From assembly GCA_016195265.1 (NCBI GenBank), contig JACPZW010000014.1, forward strand, positions 1 through 64,000: DNA of 64,000 nucleotides, read 5' to 3'. Shown here piece after piece: positions 38,890-48,268 of this stretch. Position 1 is the stretch's first letter; each line of letters starts with the position of its first letter. The stretch is from Acidobacteriota bacterium (GTDB lineage Bacteria > Acidobacteriota > Vicinamibacteria > Vicinamibacterales > CAVVIG01). Made by a program: the position numbers and the translations under genes. The notes under the pieces were generated by a model. It was not told where the DNA came from and searched no databases. It was given only the letters and a program-made list of their open reading frames with translations.

Positions 38890-39764
38890 CCGTGGAGATC
38901 GTCTCGAATGCCGCCGCGACGTCCGTGATCGTCCCCGCCTTCAATGAAGCGCTGTCGATCGGCGCGCTGATCGCGGACCTGCGCGCCGCCGCGCGCTGGC
39001 GCGAGATCCTGGTCGTCGACGACGGATCGGCGGACGACACCGCGGCGCGCGCGGCCGCCGCGGGCGCGCGCGTGATCCGTCATCCGTACAACAAAGGCAA
39101 CGGCGCCGCCGTGAAGACCGGCATCCGTCAGGCGGCCGGCGTATTCGTGCTCATCGTGGACGCGGACGGCCAGCACCGGCCGGAGGACGCGGTGCGTCTC
39201 GTCGCGAAGCTGGACCAGTACGATCTGGTCGTCGGCGCGCGATCAAGCGCCACGCAGGCCACGCTCTTCCGGCGGCTGGGCAACCGGCTGCTGAACGCGA
39301 TCGCCAGCTATCTGACCCGCCAGCGCATTCCTGATCTGACGTCGGGCTTCCGCGCGGCCCAGCGCGCGCGCCTCGCCGAATTCCTGCACCTGCTGCCGAA
39401 CGGATTCTCGACGCCGACCACGACGACGCTGGCGTTCATCAAGGCGGGCTACAGCGTGTGGTTCGAGCCCGTGCACGCCGCGCCGCGTCAGGGCGCGTCG
39501 AAAATCCGGCTCGCGCCGGACGGCGTCCGCTTCTTCATGATCCTGTTGAAGGTGATCACGATCTACAGCCCCCTGCGGATCTTCCTGCCGGTCAGCGCGA
39601 CGACGTTTCTCCTCGGCGCGGGCTACGCCGCGTGGACGATCGCCACGCAATCGCACGTGACGAATTCGTCGGTGCTGCTGATTCTGCTCAGCGTGGTGAT
39701 CTTCCTGGTCGGCCTCGTGTCCGAGCAGATTTCGTCGCTGCGCTTCGAGGGCCCCCGATCGTGA
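38886..39764 (+). CDS. glycosyltransferase family 2 with C-terminal TM helices
   Basis: SVIVPAFNEALSIG, VDDGSADDT, DADGQHRPED; GTG start. Confidence 0.88.
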   Translation: MTVEIVSNAAATSVIVPAFNEALSIGALIADLRAAARWREILVVDDGSADDTAARAAAAGARVIRHPYNKGNGAAVKTGIRQAAGVFVLIVDADGQHRPEDAVRLVAKLDQYDLVVGARSSATQATLFRRLGNRLLNAIASYLTRQRIPDLTSGFRAAQRARLAEFLHLLPNGFSTPTTTTLAFIKAGYSVWFEPVHAAPRQGASKIRLAPDGVRFFMILLKVITIYSPLRIFLPVSATTFLLGAGYAAWTIATQSHVTNSSVLLILLSVVIFLVGLVSEQISSLRFEGPRS

Positions 39765-40501
39765 CGCCCGTGACGCCCGCCGCCGCGCGCACGGCGCTCG
39801 TGATCGTGCCGACCTTCAACGAGCGCGACAATCTGCCCGTGCTCGCCGCGGCGCTGATGGAGCAGCCCAACGTCAGCCTGCTGATCGTGGACGACCGGTC
39901 GCCGGACGGAACCGGCGCGATCGCCGACGATCTCGCCCGGCGGTTTCCACAGCGGATCGACGTGCTGCATCGCACCGAGCGTCCCGGACTCGGCCGCTCG
40001 TACCTGGACGCGATGCAGCGATCGATTCATCGCCCGTTCGACGTCATCTGCCAGATGGACTGCGATCTGTCGCACGACCCCGCACATCTGCCCGACCTGA
40101 TCGCCGCGCTCGACAACGCGGACGTCGTCATCGGCTCGCGCTACATCGCGGGCGGCGGCATCGTGAACTGGCCGCTGCGCCGCAAGCTGCTCAGCCGGTG
40201 CGCGAACATCTACATTCGCACGGTGACGCGCCTCAGCCCTCGCGACTGCACGAGCGGCTACCGCTGCTGGCGGCGCGAGGTGCTCGCGTCGCTCCCCTTC
40301 GAGCGCTTCGGGTCGGAAGGCTACTCGTTCCTCGTGGAAATGCTGTTCGTCGCCGAGCGCCGCGGCTGGCGAATCGCGGAGGCGCCGATCACGTTCGTCG
40401 AGCGCCGGCAGGGCGAATCGAAGCTGTCGGGGACGGTGTTGCTCGAGTCGATCGTGACGCCGTGGCGGCTCGTCGCACGCCCTTTTCGTGCTATGGTTTA
40501 G
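39761..40501 (+). CDS. polyprenol monophosphomannose synthase-like glycosyltransferase
   Basis: VIVPTFNERDNLP, VDDRSPDGTG, MDCDLSHDP. Confidence 0.88.
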   Translation: MTPVTPAAARTALVIVPTFNERDNLPVLAAALMEQPNVSLLIVDDRSPDGTGAIADDLARRFPQRIDVLHRTERPGLGRSYLDAMQRSIHRPFDVICQMDCDLSHDPAHLPDLIAALDNADVVIGSRYIAGGGIVNWPLRRKLLSRCANIYIRTVTRLSPRDCTSGYRCWRREVLASLPFERFGSEGYSFLVEMLFVAERRGWRIAEAPITFVERRQGESKLSGTVLLESIVTPWRLVARPFRAMV

Positions 40502-40511
40502 AGGCTTTTAC

Positions 40512-41315
40512 ATGTCAGCGCCGCCCCCCCAGAAACCCGCGGGCCTGAGCGTCTTTTTCCCGGCGTACAACGACAGCGGCACCATCGCCAACCTGGTGAT
40601 CCGCGCCGTGAAAACCGCCGAGGCGCTGACGCCGGACTACGAAGTGATCGTGGTGGACGACGGCAGCGCGGACGCCACGGCGGAGATTGCCGACGAGCTC
40701 GCGCGCACGTATCCGCACGTGCGCGCCATCCATCATCCGAAGAACCACGACTACGGCGCGGCGCTGCAGACCGGTTTCCGATCGGCGACCAAGGATCTGA
40801 TCTTCTACACCGACGGCGACGGCCAGTACGATCCGGCGGAGCTCGCGTCGCTGTGGGACAAGATGACGCCGGACGCGGATCTGGTGAACGGCTACAAGAT
40901 CAGCCGGTCCGATCCGCTGCACCGCGTCATCATCGGACGTCTCTACCACCACATCGTCAGCGTGCTGTTCGGGCTGAAAGTCCGCGACGTCGACTGCGAT
41001 TACCGGCTGATGCGGCGCGGGATTTTCGAGCGCATCGACCTCGAGAAAACGAGTGGCGTCATCTGCCTCGAGATGATGAAGAAGATTCAGGACGCCGGCT
41101 TCCGCATCGTCGAGGTGCCGGTCAATCACTACCACCGCGCGTTCGGCAAGTCGCAGTTCTTCAACGTCCGGCGGCTCTTCCGCGTCGCCTTCGATGTGGC
41201 GGCTCTCTGGTTCGCGCTCGTCGTCCGGCGCGAGCACCTGCGCCGGCCCGGCCGCGCGCTCGTGCCGGCGCGCGACGCCGGCAAGCCGGTGTACCCGGGC
41301 TCGCCACGCCAGTGA
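40512..41315 (+). CDS. glycosyltransferase family 2
   Basis: FFPAYNDSGTIANLV, DDGSADATAEIA, TDGDGQYDP. Confidence 0.88.
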   Translation: MSAPPPQKPAGLSVFFPAYNDSGTIANLVIRAVKTAEALTPDYEVIVVDDGSADATAEIADELARTYPHVRAIHHPKNHDYGAALQTGFRSATKDLIFYTDGDGQYDPAELASLWDKMTPDADLVNGYKISRSDPLHRVIIGRLYHHIVSVLFGLKVRDVDCDYRLMRRGIFERIDLEKTSGVICLEMMKKIQDAGFRIVEVPVNHYHRAFGKSQFFNVRRLFRVAFDVAALWFALVVRREHLRRPGRALVPARDAGKPVYPGSPRQ

Positions 41316-42334
41316 ACGCCGACTACCGATCCTTCTACCGCGGCCGTGCCGTGATGATCACGGGCGGCCTCGGCTTCATCGGCAGCAACCTGGCGCGCGG
41401 CCTCGTCGCCCTGGGCGCCGACGTGCTGCTGGTCGATTCGCTGATTCCCGACTACGGCGGGAACCTGTTCAACATCGACGGCATCGCGGATCGCGTGCGC
41501 GTCAACATCGCCGACGTCCGCCAGCAGTCGACGATGAACTACCTCGTCCGCGATCGCGACGTGATTTTCAATCTCGCGGGCCAGGTGAGCCACATCGACA
41601 GCATGCGGGATCCGTACACGGATCTCGAGATCAACTGCCGCAGCCAGCTGACCGTGCTCGAGGCGTGCCGGAACTACAACCCGAAGGTGAAGGTCGTGTT
41701 CGCCGGCACGCGTCAGGTGTACGGGCGGCCCGATCGCCTGCCGGTGGACGAGACGCATCTCGTGCGGCCGACCGACGTGAACGGCATCAACAAGGCGGCC
41801 GGCGAGTACTACCATCTCGTCTACAACAACGTCTTCGGCATTCGCGCGTGCTCGCTGCGTCTGACGAACGTCTACGGCCCGCGGCAGTTGATCCGGCACA
41901 ACCGCCAGGGCTTCATCGGCTGGTTCATCCGCCTCGCGATCGAGAACAAGCCGATCCAGATTTACGGCGACGGATCGCAACTCCGCGACTTTGTGTACGT
42001 GGACGATGCGGCCGACGCGTTCCTGCGCGCGGGTGCGAGCGACGACTGCAACGGCGACGTCTTCAACGTCGGCGGGGATCGGCCGATCAGCCACCGCGAT
42101 CTGACGACGCTGCTCGTCGACGTCGCCGGCAGCGGGACCGTGCAGTACGTCGACTGGCCGCCGGACAAGAAGGCGATCGACATCGGCAGCTTCTACGCCG
42201 ACTCCACCCGGTTCACGCGCACGACCGGCTGGACGCCCGCGACGAGCCTCGCGAACGGGCTGCGCCAGACGATCGCGTTCTACCGGCAGCATGGCGCGCA
42301 CTACCTCGCGGAGTCCGGCGGAGGTCCGGCATGA
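41312..42334 (+). CDS. NAD-dependent epimerase/dehydratase
   Basis: MITGGLGFIGSNLARGL; GTG start overlaps upstream stop. Confidence 0.9.
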   Translation: MNADYRSFYRGRAVMITGGLGFIGSNLARGLVALGADVLLVDSLIPDYGGNLFNIDGIADRVRVNIADVRQQSTMNYLVRDRDVIFNLAGQVSHIDSMRDPYTDLEINCRSQLTVLEACRNYNPKVKVVFAGTRQVYGRPDRLPVDETHLVRPTDVNGINKAAGEYYHLVYNNVFGIRACSLRLTNVYGPRQLIRHNRQGFIGWFIRLAIENKPIQIYGDGSQLRDFVYVDDAADAFLRAGASDDCNGDVFNVGGDRPISHRDLTTLLVDVAGSGTVQYVDWPPDKKAIDIGSFYADSTRFTRTTGWTPATSLANGLRQTIAFYRQHGAHYLAESGGGPA

Positions 42335-43449
42335 CGCCGCGCCGCCTGCCGTTCATGTCGCTCGTGCCCGGCGAGGACGCCGCCGCCGTGCGGCAGGCGA
42401 TCGATCGCGTCATCGCGCGCGGCTGGTTCGTGCTCGGCCCGGAGGTCGACGCGTTCGAGCGCGAGTTCGCCGCGGCGGCGGGCGCGGCGCGCGCGGTGGG
42501 CGTCGGCACGGGGACCGACGCGATCGCGCTGATCCTGCGCGGGCTCGGCATCGGCGCGGGCGACGAAGTGATCACGTCGCCGCTCTCGGCGGCGTATTCC
42601 GCGCTGGCGATCATGATGGCCGGCGCGCGGCCCGTCTTCGCCGACATCGATCCGGATCGGCTCACGATCGATCCCGAGCGCGTGGCGGCGCTCGTCGGCC
42701 CGCGAACGAAGGCGATTCTCCCGGTACACCTGTACGGGCAGGCGGCCGACATGGCGGCGATCGCGCGCGTCGCGGCGCGCTTCAATCTCGCGGTCGTCGA
42801 AGACTGCTGCCAGGCGCATCTCTCGACCGCCGGCGGGCGTCCGGTCGGGACGATCGGCGTCGCCGGCGCGTTCAGCTTCTATCCGACCAAGAATCTCGGC
42901 GCGCTCGGCGACGGCGGCGCCATCGTGACCAACGACTCGGCGCTCGCCGACCGGATCGCGCGGCTGCGCAACGGCGGGCAGACCGACCGGTATCATCATC
43001 AGGAGTTCGGCATCAACTCGCGGCTCGACGAAGTGCAGGCGGCGATTCTTCGCGCGCGGCTGCCGCTGCTGCCCGCGTGGACCGCGCGCCGCCGCGCGCT
43101 GGCTGCGCGCTACCGAGAACGGCTCGCGGGCGCGCCGGTGTCGGTGCCGCCGGAACGGGATGCCGGCCACGTCTATCACCTGTTCGTCGTAAGAAGCGGT
43201 GCCCGTGCGGAATTGCAGGCGCACCTGGCCGCGCGGGGCATCGAGACGCTCATTCACTATCCCGTGTCGATTCCGCGGCAGCCGGCGCTGGCGGCGACCG
43301 GGCCGGCCGACTGTCCGGTGGCGACGCAGGCCTGCGCCGAAGTAGTCTCGTTGCCGCTGCACCCGGCGCTCGGCGTCGAGCAGGTCGACGACGTGGCCGC
43401 CGCTATTCACGCATTCGCGGACAAGGGGACGGGGCCCGTCCCCTCTTAG
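42331..43449 (+). CDS. DegT/DnrJ/EryC1 aminotransferase
   Basis: VGVGTGTDAIAL, FSFYPTKNLGALGDGG. Confidence 0.93.
   Translation: MTPRRLPFMSLVPGEDAAAVRQAIDRVIARGWFVLGPEVDAFEREFAAAAGAARAVGVGTGTDAIALILRGLGIGAGDEVITSPLSAAYSALAIMMAGARPVFADIDPDRLTIDPERVAALVGPRTKAILPVHLYGQAADMAAIARVAARFNLAVVEDCCQAHLSTAGGRPVGTIGVAGAFSFYPTKNLGALGDGGAIVTNDSALADRIARLRNGGQTDRYHHQEFGINSRLDEVQAAILRARLPLLPAWTARRRALAARYRERLAGAPVSVPPERDAGHVYHLFVVRSGARAELQAHLAARGIETLIHYPVSIPRQPALAATGPADCPVATQACAEVVSLPLHPALGVEQVDDVAAAIHAFADKGTGPVPS
43423..43447. repeat. palindrome AAGGGGACGGGGCCCGTCCCCT at the aminotransferase stop
   Basis: Direct reading. Confidence 0.9.
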
Positions 43450-43464
43450 AAAGGACCGTACGAC

Positions 43465-44427
43465 TTGCGCGCACTCATCACCGGCGGAGCCGGATTCATC
43501 GGATCGCACTTGTCGGAAGCGCTGCTCGGCCAGGGCCATGAGGTCCTGGTGCTCGACAACCTCTCGACGGGATCGATCGACAACATCGCCCACCTCAAGG
43601 GGAAGCCGGGCTTCGAGTACTTCATCGATACGGTCGAAAACGAGCCACTGCTCGCCGAGCTCATCGATCGCAGCGACGTCGTCTTCCATTTCGCGGCCGC
43701 GGTCGGGGTCAAGCTGATCGTCGAGCAGCCCGTGTACACGATCGAGACCAACGTGCACGGCACCGAAGTCGTGCTCAAGCACGCGAACAAGAAGAAGAAA
43801 CTCGTCGTGATCGCGTCCACGTCCGAGGTCTACGGCAAGAGCGAGGACGTGCCGTTCCGCGAGGATTCCGATCTCGTCCTGGGTCCGACGCCGAAGCACC
43901 GCTGGGCGTACGCCTGCAGCAAGGCGATCGACGAGTTCCTCGCGCTCGCCTACTGGAAGGAACGGAAGCTGCCGGTGATCATCGTCCGCTTCTTCAATAC
44001 CGTCGGGCCGCGCCAGTCGGGCCAGTACGGCATGGTCATCCCGAATTTCGTGCGGCAGGCGCTGGCCGGCGAGCCGATCACGGTCTTCGGCGACGGCACG
44101 CAGTCGCGCGCCTTCACGCACGTCACAGACGTCGTCGGCGCGCTGCTCAAGCTGGTGCACGAGCCCAAGGCGATCGGTCAGGTCATCAACATCGGCAACA
44201 CGCAGGAAATCACCATCACCGCGCTTGCCGAGCGCGTTCGTGACCTGAGCGGCTCGAAGTCGCCGATCAAGTTCATTCCCTACGATCAAGCCTACGAATC
44301 GGGCTTCGAGGACATGCCACGCCGGGTGCCGGATTTGACCCGTGTGAAGGCCCTGATTGGCTACCAGCCGAAGCACCAGCTCGACGAAATCCTGACCCAG
44401 GTGATCGACTATTTCCGGAAGAAGTAA
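43465..44427 (+). CDS. NAD-dependent epimerase (UDP-glucose 4-epimerase-like)
   Basis: ITGGAGFIGSHLSEALL, YACSK; TTG start. Confidence 0.88.
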   Translation: MRALITGGAGFIGSHLSEALLGQGHEVLVLDNLSTGSIDNIAHLKGKPGFEYFIDTVENEPLLAELIDRSDVVFHFAAAVGVKLIVEQPVYTIETNVHGTEVVLKHANKKKKLVVIASTSEVYGKSEDVPFREDSDLVLGPTPKHRWAYACSKAIDEFLALAYWKERKLPVIIVRFFNTVGPRQSGQYGMVIPNFVRQALAGEPITVFGDGTQSRAFTHVTDVVGALLKLVHEPKAIGQVINIGNTQEITITALAERVRDLSGSKSPIKFIPYDQAYESGFEDMPRRVPDLTRVKALIGYQPKHQLDEILTQVIDYFRKK

Positions 44428-44448
44428 GGGGCTATACTGGCGGTGATT

Positions 44449-45243
44449 ATGAAGCTCGCGCGCGCGCTCGGCCTCGGCATCCTCGCGACGTTGTTCTCAG
44501 GGCTGGCGAGCCCGTCGGCGTTCGCCGACGTGAAGCTCTCGCTCAAGGACGGCAAGGTGACGCTCGTCGCCAAGGACGTCACCGTCAAGCAAATCCTCAC
44601 CGAATGGGCGCGCGTCGGGCAAACGAAAATCGTCAACCTTGAGAAGATTCCGGGCGGGCCCGTCACACTGGAACTGACGGACGTCCCCGAGGCGCAGGCG
44701 CTCGACGTCCTGCTCCGGTCGGTGGCCGGCTACATGGCCGCGCCGCGATCGGCCGGCGTCCCGAATCTCTCGAGCTTCGATCGCATCGTCGTGATGGCCA
44801 CCAGCACGCCGCCGCGCGCGACGGCCGCATCGTCCACGCCGACGTTCCAGCAGCCGCAGTTCGCGCAGCCGCCGATGCCGGCCGACGACGACGACGATCC
44901 GCGTCCGCCCGCGCCGAACGGCCCGACGCCGAATCCCCGCGGGCCGATCTTCAACACCGTACCGCAGCCGCAGACGGTCAACCCGCAGATCGGTCCCAAC
45001 GGTCAGCCGTTCATTCCGGGCGCGCAGGGCGTCCCCGGACAGCCGCCGATCGTCCAGCAGGTGATGCCGCCGGGCGCGATGCCGCAGCAGCCGCCCAACG
45101 GTCAGCAGCAGCCGATGTCTTTCCCCGGCGCGCCGAGCGCGCCCTTTGGCGGCGTCGCCGTTCCCGGGATGATCGTGCCGACGCCTCCGCAACCGAACAC
45201 GCCGCCACAAATGCAGCGGCCCAACGGCCGCGGCGGACGATAA
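44449..45243 (+). CDS. secreted STN-like domain protein with Pro/Gln-rich tail
   Basis: Signal peptide; VTLVAKDVTVKQILTEWARVGQ...; low-complexity C-terminus. Confidence 0.65.
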   Translation: MKLARALGLGILATLFSGLASPSAFADVKLSLKDGKVTLVAKDVTVKQILTEWARVGQTKIVNLEKIPGGPVTLELTDVPEAQALDVLLRSVAGYMAAPRSAGVPNLSSFDRIVVMATSTPPRATAASSTPTFQQPQFAQPPMPADDDDDPRPPAPNGPTPNPRGPIFNTVPQPQTVNPQIGPNGQPFIPGAQGVPGQPPIVQQVMPPGAMPQQPPNGQQQPMSFPGAPSAPFGGVAVPGMIVPTPPQPNTPPQMQRPNGRGGR

Positions 45244-45249
45244 CGTCCA

Positions 45250-45702
45250 TTGGCCCTCTTCGACGAGGTGACGACGGCCATCGCTGACGCGATGCGCAGT
45301 CACGACGCGCTCCGCCTGGGCGCGTTGCGCATGCTCAAGGCGGCACTGATGAACCGTGAAGTGGAGCGCGGGCGCGCGCTCGACGCCGCGGAAGCGCAGC
45401 AGGTCGTCGCCGCGCTCGTCAAGCAGCGGCGGGACTCCATCGAACAATTCACCAAAGGCGGCCGCACCGATCTGGCGGACAAGGAATCCGCGGAGATCGG
45501 CGTGCTCGAAAAGTATCTGCCGCCCGCCGCCGATCCCGCTGCCGTCGAACGCGCCGTGACCGAGGCGATCGCCGAGACGGGCGCGACGACGGCGAAAGAC
45601 ATGGGACGCGTCATGAAGGCGGCGATGTCGAAACTGGCGGGCCAGAGCGTGGACGGCAAGGCGGTCAACGAGCTCGTGCGGCAGAAGCTTTCCGGCAGCT
45701 AA
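45250..45702 (+). CDS. GatB/YqeY domain protein
   Basis: MLKAALMNREVERG, RRDSIEQFTKGGRTDLADKE. Confidence 0.92.
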   Translation: MALFDEVTTAIADAMRSHDALRLGALRMLKAALMNREVERGRALDAAEAQQVVAALVKQRRDSIEQFTKGGRTDLADKESAEIGVLEKYLPPAADPAAVERAVTEAIAETGATTAKDMGRVMKAAMSKLAGQSVDGKAVNELVRQKLSGS

Positions 45703-45774
45703 ACTATTTCGCGAGCCGGGCCGTCTAAACCTGACGAGACGGCCATAAAACAGCCTCTCATCCATCCTCCTTTA

Positions 45775-45808
45775 GGCCCTCCACGTGAAAGCGCGGAGGG
45801 CCTTTTTT
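45775..45808 (+). terminator. strong intrinsic terminator 13 nt before the murJ-like start
   Basis: GGCCCTCC acgtgaaagcgc GGAGGGCC TTTTTT. Confidence 0.85.
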
Positions 45809-45821
45809 GCGTCCTTTTGTC

Positions 45822-46973
45822 GTGTCCGTTTCCGAACAGGGCGAACAGCGACCGCAGACCGCCGGCGGCCGCCTCGCGCGTTCCGCCAGCGTCACCGGGA
45901 TCGCGACGCTGGCGAGCCGCGTGCTCGATCTCGCGCGCGATCAGGTCCTCGCCGCGCTCTTCGGCGCCGGCAACGACATGGACGCGTTCATCGTCGCGTT
46001 CCGCATTCCGAATCTCGTGCGCGACCTGTTCGCCGAGGGCGCGATGAGCGCCGCGTTCGTGCCGGCGTTCACGCGCGAGCTCACGCGCGGCGGCAAGGAC
46101 GCCGCGTGGCGGCTTGGCAACAACGTCATCAACGCGCTGCTGGTGGTGACCGGTGTGCTGGTGGCGCTCGGCATCGTCTTCGCCGGACCGCTCGTGCGCA
46201 TGTACGCGGGCGACTTCGCCAGCGTGCCGGGGAAGCTCGAGCTGACGGTGCAGCTCACGCGCATCACGCTGCCGTTTCTCACCATGGTCGCGCTCGCCGC
46301 GGCGGCGATGGGCATGCTGAATTCGCTGCACCATTACTTTCTGCCGGCGCTCGCACCCGCGATGTTCAATCTGGCGACGATCGTGCTCGCGACGCCCATC
46401 GTGCAGTTGCTTTTCGAACGCGGGCACTTCGTCGGTGCGGACACCATCGCCACGTCGGCGGCGCTGCGCGTGTACGCGGTGGGCCTCGTCGGCTACTCCA
46501 CCGTGCGCATCGTCTCGCCGGCGTTCTACGCGATCGGCCGCAGCCGCGTGCCCGTCATGGTCAGCGCCGGCGCGATAGGCGCAAACGTGATCGCCAGCGT
46601 GGTCCTCGTGAACCTGATGGGCTTCAGCGGCCTGGCGCTCGGCACGTCCATCGCCGCCGTCACGAACGCCGTGGCGCTCGTCTGGCTGCTGCAGCGGCAG
46701 CTCGGCGGACTCCACGCGCGCCGGCTCGCGGGCACAGTGGCGAAGATCGCGCTCGCAGCGCTGGTCATGGGCGCGGTGGCGGGCGGGCTGGAGCGCGTGA
46801 TGATGCGCGCGTTACCCGGCGCGCACGTCACCGTGCAGGCGGTCCGTCTGGCCGTCGAGATCGGCGGTGCCCTCGCCGGACTCGGCGTGATGGCCCGGCT
46901 GCTGCGCCCCACTGAACTTGTCGAGTTCGGCGAGGTCGTCTCGATGTTTCGGGCGCGTGTGGTACGATCCTGA
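45822..46973 (+). CDS. murJ: MurJ/MviN-family lipid II flippase, apparently internally shortened
   Basis: LARDQVLAALFGAGNDMDAFIVAFRIPNLVRDLFAEGAMSAAFVPAF ... PIVQLLFERGHF; ~384 aa. Confidence 0.88.
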   Translation: MSVSEQGEQRPQTAGGRLARSASVTGIATLASRVLDLARDQVLAALFGAGNDMDAFIVAFRIPNLVRDLFAEGAMSAAFVPAFTRELTRGGKDAAWRLGNNVINALLVVTGVLVALGIVFAGPLVRMYAGDFASVPGKLELTVQLTRITLPFLTMVALAAAAMGMLNSLHHYFLPALAPAMFNLATIVLATPIVQLLFERGHFVGADTIATSAALRVYAVGLVGYSTVRIVSPAFYAIGRSRVPVMVSAGAIGANVIASVVLVNLMGFSGLALGTSIAAVTNAVALVWLLQRQLGGLHARRLAGTVAKIALAALVMGAVAGGLERVMMRALPGAHVTVQAVRLAVEIGGALAGLGVMARLLRPTELVEFGEVVSMFRARVVRS

Positions 46974-46982
46974 TTCGTTTTT

Positions 46983-47729
46983 ATGCGCCGCAGTGCACCG
47001 TACGCCTCGTCGTATTCGATCGGTCCGGGGCCGCTCTCGACCGTCATGAAGGCGTTGATCGGCGCCAACGTCGCCATGTTCGTCCTGACGACGCTCTTCC
47101 CGGCGCTCGTGGTGTGGCTGGGACTTGTTCCGGTGCAGGTGGTGCACGAGTTCCGCGTCTGGCAGCTCGTCACCTACATGTTTCTCCACGGCGGTCTGTT
47201 CCACATCCTCTTCAACATGCTCGCGCTGTGGATGTTCGGAACGGATCTCGAGCGGCGGTGGGGCTCGCGGTATTTCCTGAAGTTCTACTTCGTCACCGGC
47301 GCGGGCGCGGGGGCCCTGACGGTGCTGTTTTCGCTGCTGCCGTTCGGCTTCGCGCAGCAGGTCCACTATTCAGTGGTCATCGGCGCGTCTGGCGCGGTCT
47401 ACGGGCTGCTGCTCGCCTACGCGCTGTACTTCCCGGACCGCCAGATCTACATGTACTTCGTGTTCCCGATCCCGGTGCGGGTGTTCGTGACGATCATGGG
47501 CGCGATCGCGCTGTATTCGTCGCTCGGCGAATCGGGCGGCGTCGCCAACGCCACGCATCTCGGCGGGCTGCTCGTGGCCTACTTGTATCTGAAGTCCGGG
47601 CGGATGACCTTGTCGCCGTTTGCGGAAGTGAAGTACCGCTACGTGAAGTGGAGAATCAATCGCCTGCGCAAGAAGTTCGACGTCGTGTCAGGCGGAAGGT
47701 CGAACGACTGGAACGGGCGCGTTCACTAG
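46983..47729 (+). CDS. rhomboid family intramembrane serine protease
   Basis: HGGLFHILFNMLALW, GASGAVYG, HLGG. Confidence 0.93.
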   Translation: MRRSAPYASSYSIGPGPLSTVMKALIGANVAMFVLTTLFPALVVWLGLVPVQVVHEFRVWQLVTYMFLHGGLFHILFNMLALWMFGTDLERRWGSRYFLKFYFVTGAGAGALTVLFSLLPFGFAQQVHYSVVIGASGAVYGLLLAYALYFPDRQIYMYFVFPIPVRVFVTIMGAIALYSSLGESGGVANATHLGGLLVAYLYLKSGRMTLSPFAEVKYRYVKWRINRLRKKFDVVSGGRSNDWNGRVH

Positions 47730-47732
47730 AAA

Positions 47733-47835
47733 CCTGAAACTGAAAAAAGAAAAGTGAAAAGAGAAAACTGAAAACCGAAGCGTCCGCGCGCCTCGTGTGA
47801 CTCTTCACTTTTCAGTTTTAACTTTTAACTTCTTA
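47733..47835. repeat. AT-rich inverted repeat, word AACTGAAAACT
   Basis: gaaactgaaaaaagaaaagtgaaaagagaaaactgaaaacc ... cttcacttttcagttttaacttttaac. Confidence 0.9.
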
Positions 47836-48257
47836 CTTTTCTTCCCACCCGCCAGGGCGAGCGCGAGCGTGCTTCCCAGCACAGGCAGTCCGTAGCCGTT
47901 CGCCAGGAAGCTGTATTTGAAGATCGTACCGCCCGCGATCTGAAAGTTCAGCGCCATGAAGAACGCGACGAACGCCGCGAGCGGCGTCCAGAAGCCGGCG
48001 ATCATCGCCAGTCCAGCGCTCATCTCGCCGAGCGGCACGAGGCGCGCGAAGTACGCTGCGCCAGGCACGGCGATCGTCTGCAGGTACCACTGGCTGATCG
48101 ATCCGGCCGCCGCGGCCTTCGTCCAGCCCGACAACTGATCGGCCAGAAGCGACGAATTCGTGAACCAGCCGATCTTCCCAATCCCCTCGAAGACGAAGAA
48201 CACCCCGATGCAGATACGGAGGATCGTAATTCCGGCCCGCTGTCGATCGATCGCCAT
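47805..48257 (-). CDS. DoxX family membrane protein
   Basis: RICIGVFFVFEGIGKI, four hydrophobic segments. Confidence 0.88.
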   Translation of the reverse strand: MAIDRQRAGITILRICIGVFFVFEGIGKIGWFTNSSLLADQLSGWTKAAAAGSISQWYLQTIAVPGAAYFARLVPLGEMSAGLAMIAGFWTPLAAFVAFFMALNFQIAGGTIFKYSFLANGYGLPVLGSTLALALAGGKKSKKLKVKTEK

Positions 48258-48268
48258 CGCGTCCTCGC

